Origin: Muribaculaceae bacterium | GTDB lineage: Bacteria > Bacteroidota > Bacteroidia > Bacteroidales > Muribaculaceae | DNA: 49,171 nucleotides | Reading direction: 5' to 3' | Assembly: GCA_017443765.1 (NCBI GenBank) | Contig: JAFSYB010000130.1 | Coordinates: forward strand, 1 to 49,171 | In this document: positions 6,327 to 13,737 of the stretch, in pieces | Numbering within the stretch: position 1 is the first letter of the stretch | Layout: each line of letters starts with the position of its first letter | Made by a program: the position numbers and the translations under genes | Notes under the pieces: generated by a model | Told to the model about the DNA's origin: nothing | What the model saw: only the letters and a program-made list of their open reading frames with translations | The model's database searches: none

Positions 6327-7319
6327 CTATTCGTAAATTCGTTGCAATCTGTTCTTTGCAGTTTCGTTGCCCTGCTCGGCAGCTTTGCGCCACCAGAATT
6401 TTGCTTGTTCAATGTCACGAGGAATCAGTTGAAGCGAGTCGTCGATGGTCACACGATATACCTTAACATATTCCATAAGGTCATCATCCCAATATTTGCG
6501 TATCTTGTCTTCGTCATGCTCAAAGCTTTTTGTAGTCTTGCGTGTCTCGGTATGTGACCCGACTTTGATTTTCACACCCTCGACAAACAAGTCGCCATAA
6601 TCTAGTTGGGACACTTCACTCCCTGCCTCAGCTCCCTTTTGCAAGAAATCGACTGCTTTCCTCATATTGACATTTACACCTCGCCCTTCTTTGTATGCAA
6701 GCCATAATTTATAGTAGGCAGAGATATACCCTTGTTTCGCAGCTTCATTATACCAATAAGTGGACTTGTCGAAGTCGGATTCAACATAATAGTCGCTAAA
6801 TCTTCTAAAATCAGCATTCTCCCCCAAAAGGTAAATGTCCCCCAAAATATATTGCCATTTCGGATTGCCGTTAAAAGCCGCAGATTCTATTACAGCAAGT
6901 GCATCTGATCTGACGCTCTCCAATTGCTCGGTAATATATTTGTCATCAACCTGTTCATGCCAAGTTGTTTCTTTGTAGAGGATTCGGTGTGCCCACTCTG
7001 CATTCACTGAATCGTCTTTTGTGTGAATGTGGCTGGTGATACGCTCTGCAATTATTCGGGCTTTCTTTCTTTCTTGTTCAGGCAAGTATGTGTAATAATA
7101 GTAGCAATAAATGGCAGAAATACATCCGATGATAATGCCTATAATAACAAGGCCAAGGAGGTATTTCCAAATCTTTTTCCACAGATATTTGATTCCGCGC
7201 AGCAAGCCTTTAATGCCACGAAGAATCAGCCCGAAAAAAGCAGCCACAACCTTTTTGAGTATGTTCAAAACACTCTTCCTCTCACTTTGTCGGGTAGTGT
7301 TGTTGTCCTCTGATTCCAT
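6327..7319 (-). CDS. Membrane-anchored Sel1-repeat protein
   Basis: A 330-aa protein with a basic cytoplasmic start (about 50 residues), one membrane segment at about residues 53-77 (LLGLVIIGIIIGCISAIYCY) and a large outer domain. The domain contains Sel1-like repeats: WQYILGDIYLLG, STYWYNEAAKQGYISAYYKL, AVDFLQKGAEAGSEVSQLDYG and AKFWWRKAAEQGNETAKNRL. Sel1 repeats are TPR-like scaffolds for protein contacts. The start codon is 1 bp beyond the stop of the vWA-like gene, so translation is probably coupled. It is more A/T-rich than the genes on either side. It is likely the scaffold part of the 9.9-5.0 kb locus. Confidence 0.78.
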   Translation of the reverse strand: MESEDNNTTRQSERKSVLNILKKVVAAFFGLILRGIKGLLRGIKYLWKKIWKYLLGLVIIGIIIGCISAIYCYYYYTYLPEQERKKARIIAERITSHIHTKDDSVNAEWAHRILYKETTWHEQVDDKYITEQLESVRSDALAVIESAAFNGNPKWQYILGDIYLLGENADFRRFSDYYVESDFDKSTYWYNEAAKQGYISAYYKLWLAYKEGRGVNVNMRKAVDFLQKGAEAGSEVSQLDYGDLFVEGVKIKVGSHTETRKTTKSFEHDEDKIRKYWDDDLMEYVKVYRVTIDDSLQLIPRDIEQAKFWWRKAAEQGNETAKNRLQRIYE

Positions 7320-7320
7320 G

Positions 7321-8217
7321 TCATTGCTTCAAGAATTCATCGATTACAGTCTGGGTGTTGACGGGTAGTTGCGTCTGCCAGACCTCGGCTTTTTTCACGC
7401 CCATGTCGGTGAGCCATTGCGTGATCAGGCTTTTCATGCGGGGCAGCTGTTGGGGGTTGTGTGGATTCACCTCAAGCACAAGCACCTCCAGGTCGCCCTT
7501 GATGGTGTCGGTGCGGTCGGTGATGAGCTTCGAATTGGGGTTGCTGAGCACCGGGTCGGTGATGTAATTCGACTCGTTGCCGTTCAGAATCCGATGGTTG
7601 TGTTCGTAAAGGTAGCCATCGGTGATGATGACAAGGAGGTTGCGGTAGCCCTCGCGCACACACTGGATGTCCACATCGCCGTTGGCAAAGAAAGCCCAGA
7701 TGTCGCTGCCGTGGAACTGTCCCTGCTGTTTGGCCAAATCATATATCTTGCCAAGATTTTTGTTGAATGAGTCACGGGCGTGGATGATGGCCTCTTTTTT
7801 CTCTTTAGTTCCGGTTTTAAGCTTATTGCCGTCAATGACTAATGCTGCTGCTAAAGCCGCCACGCTTGTGTCCTGAGGCGCGGGATAGAAAAGTACCTTT
7901 ATTGCATGGGGGGCATATTGCAGACCTGCGTCGTCACCGCACTCCCACGACTTGCATTGGGCGGTGAACCAGTCGGCCAAGTGGCCGACAATGGCGGTGT
8001 CGCGGGCAACCTGGTTGCTATCTGGTTTCACGATGCGGTCCGACAAGTCGAGCAGAATGTTGATGTTGAGCTTGGTCGGCCCCGGATTTATTGTGGTCGT
8101 GTCACGGGTGCAACTGGATTCCTTACTATCATCACCTCCACCTCCTCCACCATAAGCGAAGAGAGTCATTAGGGCGATGACCACGGTTGCTATAATCCAT
8201 AGGTTTTTGTTTTTCAT
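7321..8217 (-). CDS. Exported vWA-like protein
   Basis: A 298-aa protein with an N-terminal signal or anchor (MKNKNLWIIATVVIALMTLF) and a Gly-rich linker. The body begins KLNINILLDLSDRI, in the place where a von Willebrand A domain has DxSxS; here the motif is DLSDR, so the metal site is changed. Later GYRNLLVIITDGYLYE matches the vWA strand with the ITDG aspartate. The domain is about residues 48-260 and ends with EVLVLEVNP. The linker cysteine at about residue 36 is not in a lipobox, so a single-pass or cleaved periplasmic form is likelier than a lipoprotein. It is flanked by 1-bp gaps on both sides. vWA-like is my best reading of the fold; ligand unknown. Confidence 0.65.
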   Translation of the reverse strand: MKNKNLWIIATVVIALMTLFAYGGGGGGDDSKESSCTRDTTTINPGPTKLNINILLDLSDRIVKPDSNQVARDTAIVGHLADWFTAQCKSWECGDDAGLQYAPHAIKVLFYPAPQDTSVAALAAALVIDGNKLKTGTKEKKEAIIHARDSFNKNLGKIYDLAKQQGQFHGSDIWAFFANGDVDIQCVREGYRNLLVIITDGYLYEHNHRILNGNESNYITDPVLSNPNSKLITDRTDTIKGDLEVLVLEVNPHNPQQLPRMKSLITQWLTDMGVKKAEVWQTQLPVNTQTVIDEFLKQ

Positions 8218-8218
8218 A

Positions 8219-9490
8219 CTAATTGTTGTTTGGAGTTAGTGTGTTCACTTTGTTGTTTGGAGTTAGTGTGTTCACTGTGTTGTTGAATGTGGCGTTGGCA
8301 GTGGCCTGGGCTTGCTGGCTGCAACCCAGCACGCCCATTTGCGTGATCCACCCGGTGAAAAAGTTGGTCATTGATTGGCGGATGAGGCCGTAGTCGATGT
8401 TCACCGTGTTGGCAAGCTGGGCCATCAATGTGGTGATTGCGTTGTCGATGGCCGTCTGCTGGGCCTGGTAATTGGCAATGTTCTGCTGCTGCTTGCCGTT
8501 GTCGGCTTTCAAGTCATCGATCTCCGTGCTAAGCTGCAGAATCCGCACTTTGTTCAGGTCCAGTTTGGAGTAGGCTTCCATGAGTTGGTTGAACACCAGT
8601 CCCCAAATGATGTAGGACACAAAGCCGCAGAAGATGACGGCCCAGAAGCTGATATCACGAATGGCCAACGAGATGGTGTATGGCCCATCTTGCACCAAAG
8701 CGTTGAGCACCATCGCATCATGAATCTTTTCTCCAATTTTGTAGGCCAGTATGCAGTCGAAAATGAACGTCACGCACAGCACGGCGAGTGTCTTGACGTA
8801 TTTGGCTTTGCCGTTCTCTTTCAAAAAATAGTGCAGGTTGAATCCCAGTCCCATGAAGATGATGGGGAAGCAAATCATCAGCAGGAACGAGACCACGCTC
8901 TTGTCCCAGGTCTTGGAAAACGCCTGTGGGTTGAACATGGCCTTGGTGGCATCCGACACCCCCGACCCGTCGATGAATGCCGAGAAAAACGTGCTGCTGT
9001 AAAAAAGCAGCAGGTAGAATGTCAATGGGATGAGAATGGCCAGCGCAATCCAGAACTTGACCCATTCGTCCTTGTTTTTGGTTTCTTTTTCTTCCTTGAG
9101 GCGGTTGATGGCTTCTTTGGCCCGGTCGATGGCGGTGTTGTTGTCGTTGATTTTCTGATTCGCCTGCTCAATCTGTTGTTGGAGCAGTTGCTTGTTGTTC
9201 TTCTCCTGCTCGACCTGTGCCTGCAGGTTGGCGCGGGTTTGCTGCTGCAGCTGCACATTCTGCGCCTGCGCGTTGTATTCGTCCTGATATGCCTTTTGCA
9301 GCATGGGTACCAGGGCGAAATTGCTGCCACCCACGGTGGCACACATACGCATGCCCCAGTTTTGGTAGGTTTCACCCTGACGGCGGTCGTTGGCGTTGAC
9401 CGGCGGCTGCTGTTGGCCCACCACTGGTAATGTCGCCGGTGTCGGCTGGGCTTTCTTGCTCGTGAAGAGTGTCTTTAAGCTGAATGCCAT
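8219..9490 (-). CDS. Four-TM protein with flanking coiled coils
   Basis: A 423-aa protein starting at the ATG at 9490 (MAFSLKTLF). A longer in-frame opening to 9916 overlaps the TerB-like gene in another frame, encodes Arg/His-rich nonsense and is rejected. After a Pro/Gln-rich head there is a long coiled coil (about residues 70-140: QLQQQTRANLQAQVEQEKNN and onward). Four membrane segments follow between about 147 and 305 (WIALAILIPLTFYLLLFY; SFLLMICFPIIFMGLGF; TLAVLCVTFIFDCILAY; FWAVIFCGFVSYIIWGL), then a second coiled coil and a membrane-proximal tail. The last residues repeat NTLTPNN twice because of a 27-bp duplication. It is 11 bp after the TerB-like gene. I do not recognise the family; a membrane platform or sensor is a reasonable guess. 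Confidence 0.75.
   Translation of the reverse strand: MAFSLKTLFTSKKAQPTPATLPVVGQQQPPVNANDRRQGETYQNWGMRMCATVGGSNFALVPMLQKAYQDEYNAQAQNVQLQQQTRANLQAQVEQEKNNKQLLQQQIEQANQKINDNNTAIDRAKEAINRLKEEKETKNKDEWVKFWIALAILIPLTFYLLLFYSSTFFSAFIDGSGVSDATKAMFNPQAFSKTWDKSVVSFLLMICFPIIFMGLGFNLHYFLKENGKAKYVKTLAVLCVTFIFDCILAYKIGEKIHDAMVLNALVQDGPYTISLAIRDISFWAVIFCGFVSYIIWGLVFNQLMEAYSKLDLNKVRILQLSTEIDDLKADNGKQQQNIANYQAQQTAIDNAITTLMAQLANTVNIDYGLIRQSMTNFFTGWITQMGVLGCSQQAQATANATFNNTVNTLTPNNKVNTLTPNNN
8224..8276 (-). repeat. 27-bp in-frame tandem duplication in the tail of the four-TM protein
   Basis: Bases 8224-8249 recur at 8251-8276 with a 27-bp period, adding nine codons (NTLTPNNKV-like) at the C-terminus. A 3n period keeps the frame and the downstream stop. 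Confidence 0.8.
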
Positions 9491-9501
9491 AGAAGTGTGT
9501 A

Positions 9502-9900
9502 TTAGTTGGTTAGTTCCTTGATGATTTTGTCCTCGCTCACATTGGCTTGTGCTTGTTGCAGCAGGTAGTCGACAAAGTCGCTCGCCTGTGCGTCCTCGAT
9601 TCCATATCGCAATGCGTAGGTTTGCAGCAGGTTGCGTTCCGAATTGTCGATGATGCCATCGGCCCAGGCAATCAGAGCCATCTCGTAGAGTGTCCTCACG
9701 CGGTCTTCGGGGGTTGCCGGGATGGCGAATGTGGTGCCCGATGTCATGATGGCGTGGTTGATGTCGTCCTCGCTCAGGCTGTAGTTCTCGCGGCCGATTC
9801 GGTACAGCGTTTCCAACTCTTTGGGCGACACGATGCCATCGGCAAGCACCATACAGTACAGGTTCAGAAAATGAGTGGTCATTGATGGATTCATTGTCAT
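9502..9900 (-). CDS. TerB-like protein
   Basis: A 132-aa (or 128-aa) soluble helical protein. Two EF-like acidic segments characteristic of the TerB/DjlA N-terminal fold are present: MVLADGIVSPKELETLYRIG and ALIAWADGIIDNSERNLLQT. TerB domains bind divalent metal and occur in tellurite and stress-response clusters together with vWA (TerY/TerF-type) proteins and membrane partners. The start could be the ATG at 9900 or the one at 9888 (MNPSM versus MTTHF); both lie close together. It is the first gene of the tightly spaced operon that continues through the four-TM, vWA-like and Sel1 genes. Family resemblance is good; a role in tellurite resistance should not be assumed. Confidence 0.75.
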   Translation of the reverse strand: MTMNPSMTTHFLNLYCMVLADGIVSPKELETLYRIGRENYSLSEDDINHAIMTSGTTFAIPATPEDRVRTLYEMALIAWADGIIDNSERNLLQTYALRYGIEDAQASDFVDYLLQQAQANVSEDKIIKELTN

Positions 9901-10269
9901 CGTATTTTTTGTTCAATCACATATATAACAAGCAGTGCAGTCGATTCTCTCGTTGCTTATTCGGTGGCATCGCCAAACGCCATTGTCCCGCAAACAGAGA
10001 AAAGCCTGCACCTATACAGGTGGCAAGCATTTCACTTTCTTACAAAGGGACAAATTCTTCTTTTTGGCGATTTTCCGAATATCCGAGTAAGAAGCAAACA
10101 CTTTGCTCTCAGTATGTCGTGTCGTTAAATGTTCAAGTCATTTGTTATGTGGTTTTAGGGATTCATGCCGCAAATTTAGTCATTATTCGCGACATGACCA
10201 CACAAACCGACAAAAAAATGCATGGGGGCGTTCAACGCGCACGCCATCGGGTGCAGGCTGTGGGGGTGT
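9901..10269 (-). other. Long leader of the TerB operon; no gene supported
   Basis: A -7 box TAAATTTG is seen on the minus strand at 10171-10178, which would give a leader of about 260 nt before the TerB-like start. Within it I see only a short hairpin (cacct/aggtg around 10010) and a 36-codon minus-strand frame beginning at about 10024 with no recognisable product. The length of the leader suggests post-transcriptional control, or that a small gene has decayed here. Confidence 0.4.
10171..10178 (-). promoter_or_regulatory. -7 element, probable promoter of the TerB operon
   Basis: Minus-strand TAAATTTG, a full match to TAnnTTTG. A TTTG lies upstream, but at 24 bp rather than the usual 19-21, so the -33 assignment is weak. 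Confidence 0.5.
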
Positions 10270-10554
10270 TCAGAATGGCAGGGCGTCGGGGGCTTCGGGC
10301 TCGGGTGGCACGAGTGCCGCCGGTGCGTTGCCCGTGTCGTTGCTGCGGCGAGGTACAAAAGTGACCTGGAACTCTCCTGTGGTTGGTGTCCTATCCACAA
10401 TCTCCAGTGCGTTTTTGGCAAAGATCTCATCAATCCGCTCGCGCATCTTGCGCATCCGCTCGCGCCGATGTTCGGGCGTCTCCTCGGCCAGCTTCTTGTG
10501 CACGAGCCGTATATGGTCGAGGTCGATGTGGGTAATCACGTTGTCGTCTTCCAT
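10270..10554 (-). CDS. Small acidic/basic protein of unknown function
   Basis: A 94-aa protein from the ATG at 10554 (MEDDNVITHIDLDHIRLVHK). A GTG 24 bases further upstream is rejected because it would fall at about the expected transcription start of the promoter at 10583-10590. The middle is a strongly charged helix (EETPEHRRERMRKMRERIDEIF), and the tail is Pro/Ala-rich and acidic. There is no signal peptide or membrane segment. It lies between the WYL regulator and the TerB operon on the same strand, with its own promoter. Conserved charge patterning suggests a nucleic-acid- or protein-binding helix, but nothing more can be said. Confidence 0.6.
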   Translation of the reverse strand: MEDDNVITHIDLDHIRLVHKKLAEETPEHRRERMRKMRERIDEIFAKNALEIVDRTPTTGEFQVTFVPRRSNDTGNAPAALVPPEPEAPDALPF

Positions 10555-10582
10555 TGTAGTGTGTTTTTTTCGTTTCACGCTG

Positions 10583-10590
10583 CAAAGGTA
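10583..10590 (-). promoter_or_regulatory. -7 element for the 94-aa gene
   Basis: Minus-strand TACCTTTG, a full TAnnTTTG match, 28 nt upstream of the ATG at 10554. It lies in the gap after the WYL gene, so the small gene can be transcribed separately from the regulator. Confidence 0.6.
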
Positions 10591-10602
10591 GATACTATTC
10601 GT

Positions 10603-11616
10603 TCAGTTTAAGTGAACGGATTGGTAATTCGCTAAAGTTTTTTCGGCTTCGGCCTGTAATTCCTCTCGGAGGGCTTGGGGGCTGAGTACGGTGATGTGCG
10701 GGCCGAATGACTGCAGCAGGTTGACCAGCTCGGGGTTGATGATGACCTCGATTTGGAGCACCACGCTGTCGGCCTCGCGGCGCAGCACCCGTTGCGTGCC
10801 GTGGAGGGGTTTGGTGGCGATGTAGGGATATTGGGTTTTGCTGACCCGCAGCTGCACCTTTTGGGGAATGTCGGCCTCGCAGCGCCACACGCCCACCATC
10901 GCATCGAAGTATTCTTGGAAGTCTATTTCGCTGTTCGGCCGATAAGCGATGTCGGCGGGCGAGATTTCCTTGATGCGGTCGAGTGCGAGGCAGGTGAGGG
11001 CGCGGTAGCCCTCGGAGTAGCCGAACAGGAACCAACGGTTGTTGTATTGTTTCAGCAGATATGGGTGAAACAGGTAGGTGATCACCTTTTTGCCGAAAGG
11101 CCGGTATTTGATTTCCAGTGCTTGCTGCGAGGCGATGGCGCCGAAAAGCTCGGCGAACCAGCCGCAGCCGGCATAGTCGATGTTGTCGTCAAACATCACA
11201 ATGGTGTCGCGGGTGGTGGGGATGTTGAGCGAGGTCTTGAAATGGTCGATGAACTCGTCAATCCAGTCAAAGTGGGGCATACCCTCGAATTTCGACAAGA
11301 TGGCGATGGTTTGCGTCAGCTGTGCCATCTGGTTGTCGCTGAGCGGAATGTGATAGATCGAGAACGGCCTTGTTTCGTAATGGTAGTACACCGTTCGGCC
11401 GTGCTTTTCCCGCACAATCACGGCATCGGGGAAGTTCAGCTCGATGTCGTCGATGTCGTTGATGATGGTGGTTTTCGATGTCACGGGGCCGTAGCCGGCC
11501 TCAAGCAGTGCGGCGTTGCATTTCTCCATGATTGCTTTCACCGAGTAGTGCTTGTGGCTGGCCAGGCAGCGGTCGATCACGCGCTGGCGCAGGAGGGCGT
11601 TCTTGGTCTGTGCCAT
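10603..11616 (-). CDS. WYL-domain transcriptional regulator
   Basis: A 337-aa protein. Residues about 1-75 form a winged-helix-like region (RQRVIDRCL ... YSVKAIMEKCN ... SKTTIINDIDDI). Residues about 165-240 form a WYL domain: ALEIKYRPFGK, FHPYLLKQYNNRWFLFGYSE, then LALDRIKEI. The C-terminal WCX-like part runs to the end. WYL proteins sense a ligand, in several cases a nucleic acid or nucleotide signal, and often repress defence or stress loci (for example BrxR/CapW families). Here it lies upstream of, and on the same strand as, the 94-aa gene and the TerB operon, making it the natural candidate for their control. The family call is firm; its targets are inference. Confidence 0.88.
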   Translation of the reverse strand: MAQTKNALLRQRVIDRCLASHKHYSVKAIMEKCNAALLEAGYGPVTSKTTIINDIDDIELNFPDAVIVREKHGRTVYYHYETRPFSIYHIPLSDNQMAQLTQTIAILSKFEGMPHFDWIDEFIDHFKTSLNIPTTRDTIVMFDDNIDYAGCGWFAELFGAIASQQALEIKYRPFGKKVITYLFHPYLLKQYNNRWFLFGYSEGYRALTCLALDRIKEISPADIAYRPNSEIDFQEYFDAMVGVWRCEADIPQKVQLRVSKTQYPYIATKPLHGTQRVLRREADSVVLQIEVIINPELVNLLQSFGPHITVLSPQALREELQAEAEKTLANYQSVHLN

Positions 11617-11684
11617 TATGGGGGCGGGATAAGAATAGGCTGGCCACCCATCGTGCCAGCCTATTCGGTTGTTTGTTCAGATTG

Positions 11685-13370
11685 TCAAGGAATGTCTTCA
11701 ACTGGGGCACCTTCCAGATCACTGTCGATGTCGTCGTAAACCGTATCTTCGGCAGCTTCTGTGGGGATGTCGTCGTAATATCCCCCGCCAAAGCCGCGTG
11801 CGTCCTCCAGTTGCTCCGACATCTCGACAAAGGCCACGGGCCATTCGATGGGCTTCATGGGCTTGCCGTTCTCGTTGATATAGAACGAGAAACTGGAGTT
11901 CTTTGCCGAGTTGACGCTCAGGTTGGCGTTGAATTCAAAGCTGGCGCACGTAATCGAGGCGTAAGCAGCCAGCCAGTTGTTTTTGAAAACATCTTTACAC
12001 TCGCCGGGAGCCGAGAAGTTGCCCGCCGGTGTTTGGCTCTCGGTGATGTAGACGTAGTTGCCCACCACTCCCGCGTTGAGTCCGGGGGGCAAAAGGTTGT
12101 CGCGCAGGACGCCGAGCAGTTCGTTGGGGCTGTCCGACCCGATGACAATCGTGTATGCGAACTTGTCGAGGTGTTTCGGGTCGACCGTTGCGCCGGCGGC
12201 AATGCAGTTGATGGATTCCAAGGCCGATTTTATCACGCCGGGCAATAGGTTGAGCACACTCGAGATTTGCGACATGGTGGTGATTTTCTTCCCGTTCACG
12301 CCGGCGGCCGCCACGGCATTGCAGCCTGTGGGCATATACTTGAGGAAGTCGTCGCCGGCCGGGCGGAAGATGGTTTCCATGAATTTCTCGTAGTCGTTGC
12401 CCTTGGTGCTGATTTCGGTGGCGAGCGTGACCTTGTTGTCGTCGATGGCAAGGGTGGCGCTTGTCGTGCTCATGTCTTCGAGCAAGAACGCGAGCGGATT
12501 GTTGCGAAGCTCGCGACGGAAATCACGATCCTCTTTGAGTATGCTCAGCATACTCTGGGTGTTCACATACAGGCTCATGGCCTTGCTGTTGTGCAGCTTC
12601 GAGGTCACGTCGCTGTTCGAGGTGATGCTCTCCCGCTTGCCATCCATCAGCTCGCTGGCCACATTCCTCAAGTCCTTGCGTTGGTCGCGGTCCATGGCGC
12701 CGCCAACGAGCAATGCCTTGTTCTTGATCATAAAGATGCGGTCGCCATCGGTGAAATAGTACCCGCCATCTTGGGTGGAGAACGACTCGTTCATCTCTTT
12801 TTCAAGAAACGCTTTGGTCTTCTCCTGGTCCAACAGGGGAATCAGGAAGGCCGCGGTGAGTGCTTCGTCGGTTGCAAAACCGTACATCGCTCCCAGCGGG
12901 TTGATGCCTGAATCCTTGATTTTGCCCAGCAGTTCATTGATCTCGTTGGCATTCTCGCCAGCCAGCTTGGCCACACGATTGGGCAGCTTGATGTCGGTGC
13001 CGCTGATTTCCAATCCGATTTTCTCGGCCAGTTGTGCGGCGTCGATGCGAACCACGGCGGTAGCCGTCGAGGGAATCATTTTCTCCAGGTTGGAATCCGA
13101 GCCGCGGCGCATGAAGAACCAGCAGGCGATGGCGATGATTGCCAGCGCGGCTGCCACGCCCAGGCCGATGAACAGCCCCTTGTGGCTCTTCTTGGGGGGC
13201 TGGGCGTTGCTGGGGGGCTGGGTTGGATACTGCGGCTGTTGCCCGGCTGGCTGTGCGGGTTGTCCGGCCGGTTGTGCGGGCTGCCCCGGCTGGGCGTTGA
13301 GCACCGCACCGCAGTTGGGGCAGAACTCGTTGGAATTGCCGATTTCTTGGTTACAGTATGTGCAGATCAT
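11685..13370 (-). CDS. Zinc-ribbon, single-TM protein (DUF4836-like)
   Basis: A 561-aa protein. The start has a zinc ribbon, CTYCNQEIG ... FCPNCGAVL, followed by Pro/Gln/Gly repeats (PAQPAGQ repeated) and a membrane segment at about residues 69-89 (LFIGLGVAAALAIIAIACWF). The large outer domain begins EKMIPSTATAVVRIDAAQLA and includes GAMYGFATDEALTAAFLIPL and DRIFMIKNKALLVGGA, the pattern of the Bacteroidales DUF4836 family, whose function is unknown. The C-terminus is acidic with DDI/DDIDSD repeats. It lies 68 bp upstream of the WYL gene on the same strand. The repeat-rich linker (PAGQPAQ) comes from short DNA repeats near 13.24 kb and may vary in length. Confidence 0.72.
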   Translation of the reverse strand: MICTYCNQEIGNSNEFCPNCGAVLNAQPGQPAQPAGQPAQPAGQQPQYPTQPPSNAQPPKKSHKGLFIGLGVAAALAIIAIACWFFMRRGSDSNLEKMIPSTATAVVRIDAAQLAEKIGLEISGTDIKLPNRVAKLAGENANEINELLGKIKDSGINPLGAMYGFATDEALTAAFLIPLLDQEKTKAFLEKEMNESFSTQDGGYYFTDGDRIFMIKNKALLVGGAMDRDQRKDLRNVASELMDGKRESITSNSDVTSKLHNSKAMSLYVNTQSMLSILKEDRDFRRELRNNPLAFLLEDMSTTSATLAIDDNKVTLATEISTKGNDYEKFMETIFRPAGDDFLKYMPTGCNAVAAAGVNGKKITTMSQISSVLNLLPGVIKSALESINCIAAGATVDPKHLDKFAYTIVIGSDSPNELLGVLRDNLLPPGLNAGVVGNYVYITESQTPAGNFSAPGECKDVFKNNWLAAYASITCASFEFNANLSVNSAKNSSFSFYINENGKPMKPIEWPVAFVEMSEQLEDARGFGGGYYDDIPTEAAEDTVYDDIDSDLEGAPVEDIP

Positions 13371-13431
13371 ATTAGTGAATGTTATTTAGTAATTGGGATT
13401 TGTCGTAGTACTGATGGGTGGGGGTATTCGA

Positions 13432-13713
13432 TCAATGCCATCCCTCATCGCTCAGTTTTTTGAATCCACGCTCTGTTCGTTTTTCCCAGCACCACAAAAT
13501 GAAACGCTGAAAAAGATTCAATCTTTTGTAGCAGCGGTCGTAACCCCGGCAAGCTTGGTGGTACTCGCTTATCATGTGGTAAGGTTCGTCGGCATAGTCG
13601 AAACTGAGCATTGCTGAATAGTATAATTTGCACGCACGCAGTGTTTTGCCACGTTTTTCGGCCATATAGCCATCATTTTCACTATACCCTACATTGGAAG
13701 AAAAAAGAGACAT
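13432..13713 (-). CDS. Hypothetical protein (93 aa)
   Basis: A 93-aa soluble, basic and aromatic-rich frame (DRCYKRLNLFQRFILWCWEKR) without a signal peptide. It starts 24 bp after the nqrF stop on the same strand, so it could be carried on the nqr transcript. Base composition is lower in GC than nqrF. Central residues (ACKLYYSAMLSFDYADEPYHMI) read like a helical repeat. I do not recognise it and have no functional clue; overlapping frames are worse, so translation of this one is likely. Confidence 0.5.
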   Translation of the reverse strand: MSLFSSNVGYSENDGYMAEKRGKTLRACKLYYSAMLSFDYADEPYHMISEYHQACRGYDRCYKRLNLFQRFILWCWEKRTERGFKKLSDEGWH

Positions 13714-13737
13714 GAGGAGATGGTGTTATGGTTGCGG

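Noticed and set aside
9502..9900. Tellurite-resistance operon
   Set aside because: Only a TerB-like domain is present; no TerC, TerD or TerZ paralogue is in the window, so naming a resistance function would go beyond the evidence.
8219..9916. 565-codon version of the four-TM protein gene
   Set aside because: The first 142 codons overlap the TerB-like gene in another frame and give an Arg/His-rich sequence; the ATG at 9490 gives a normal start and an 11-bp operon spacing.
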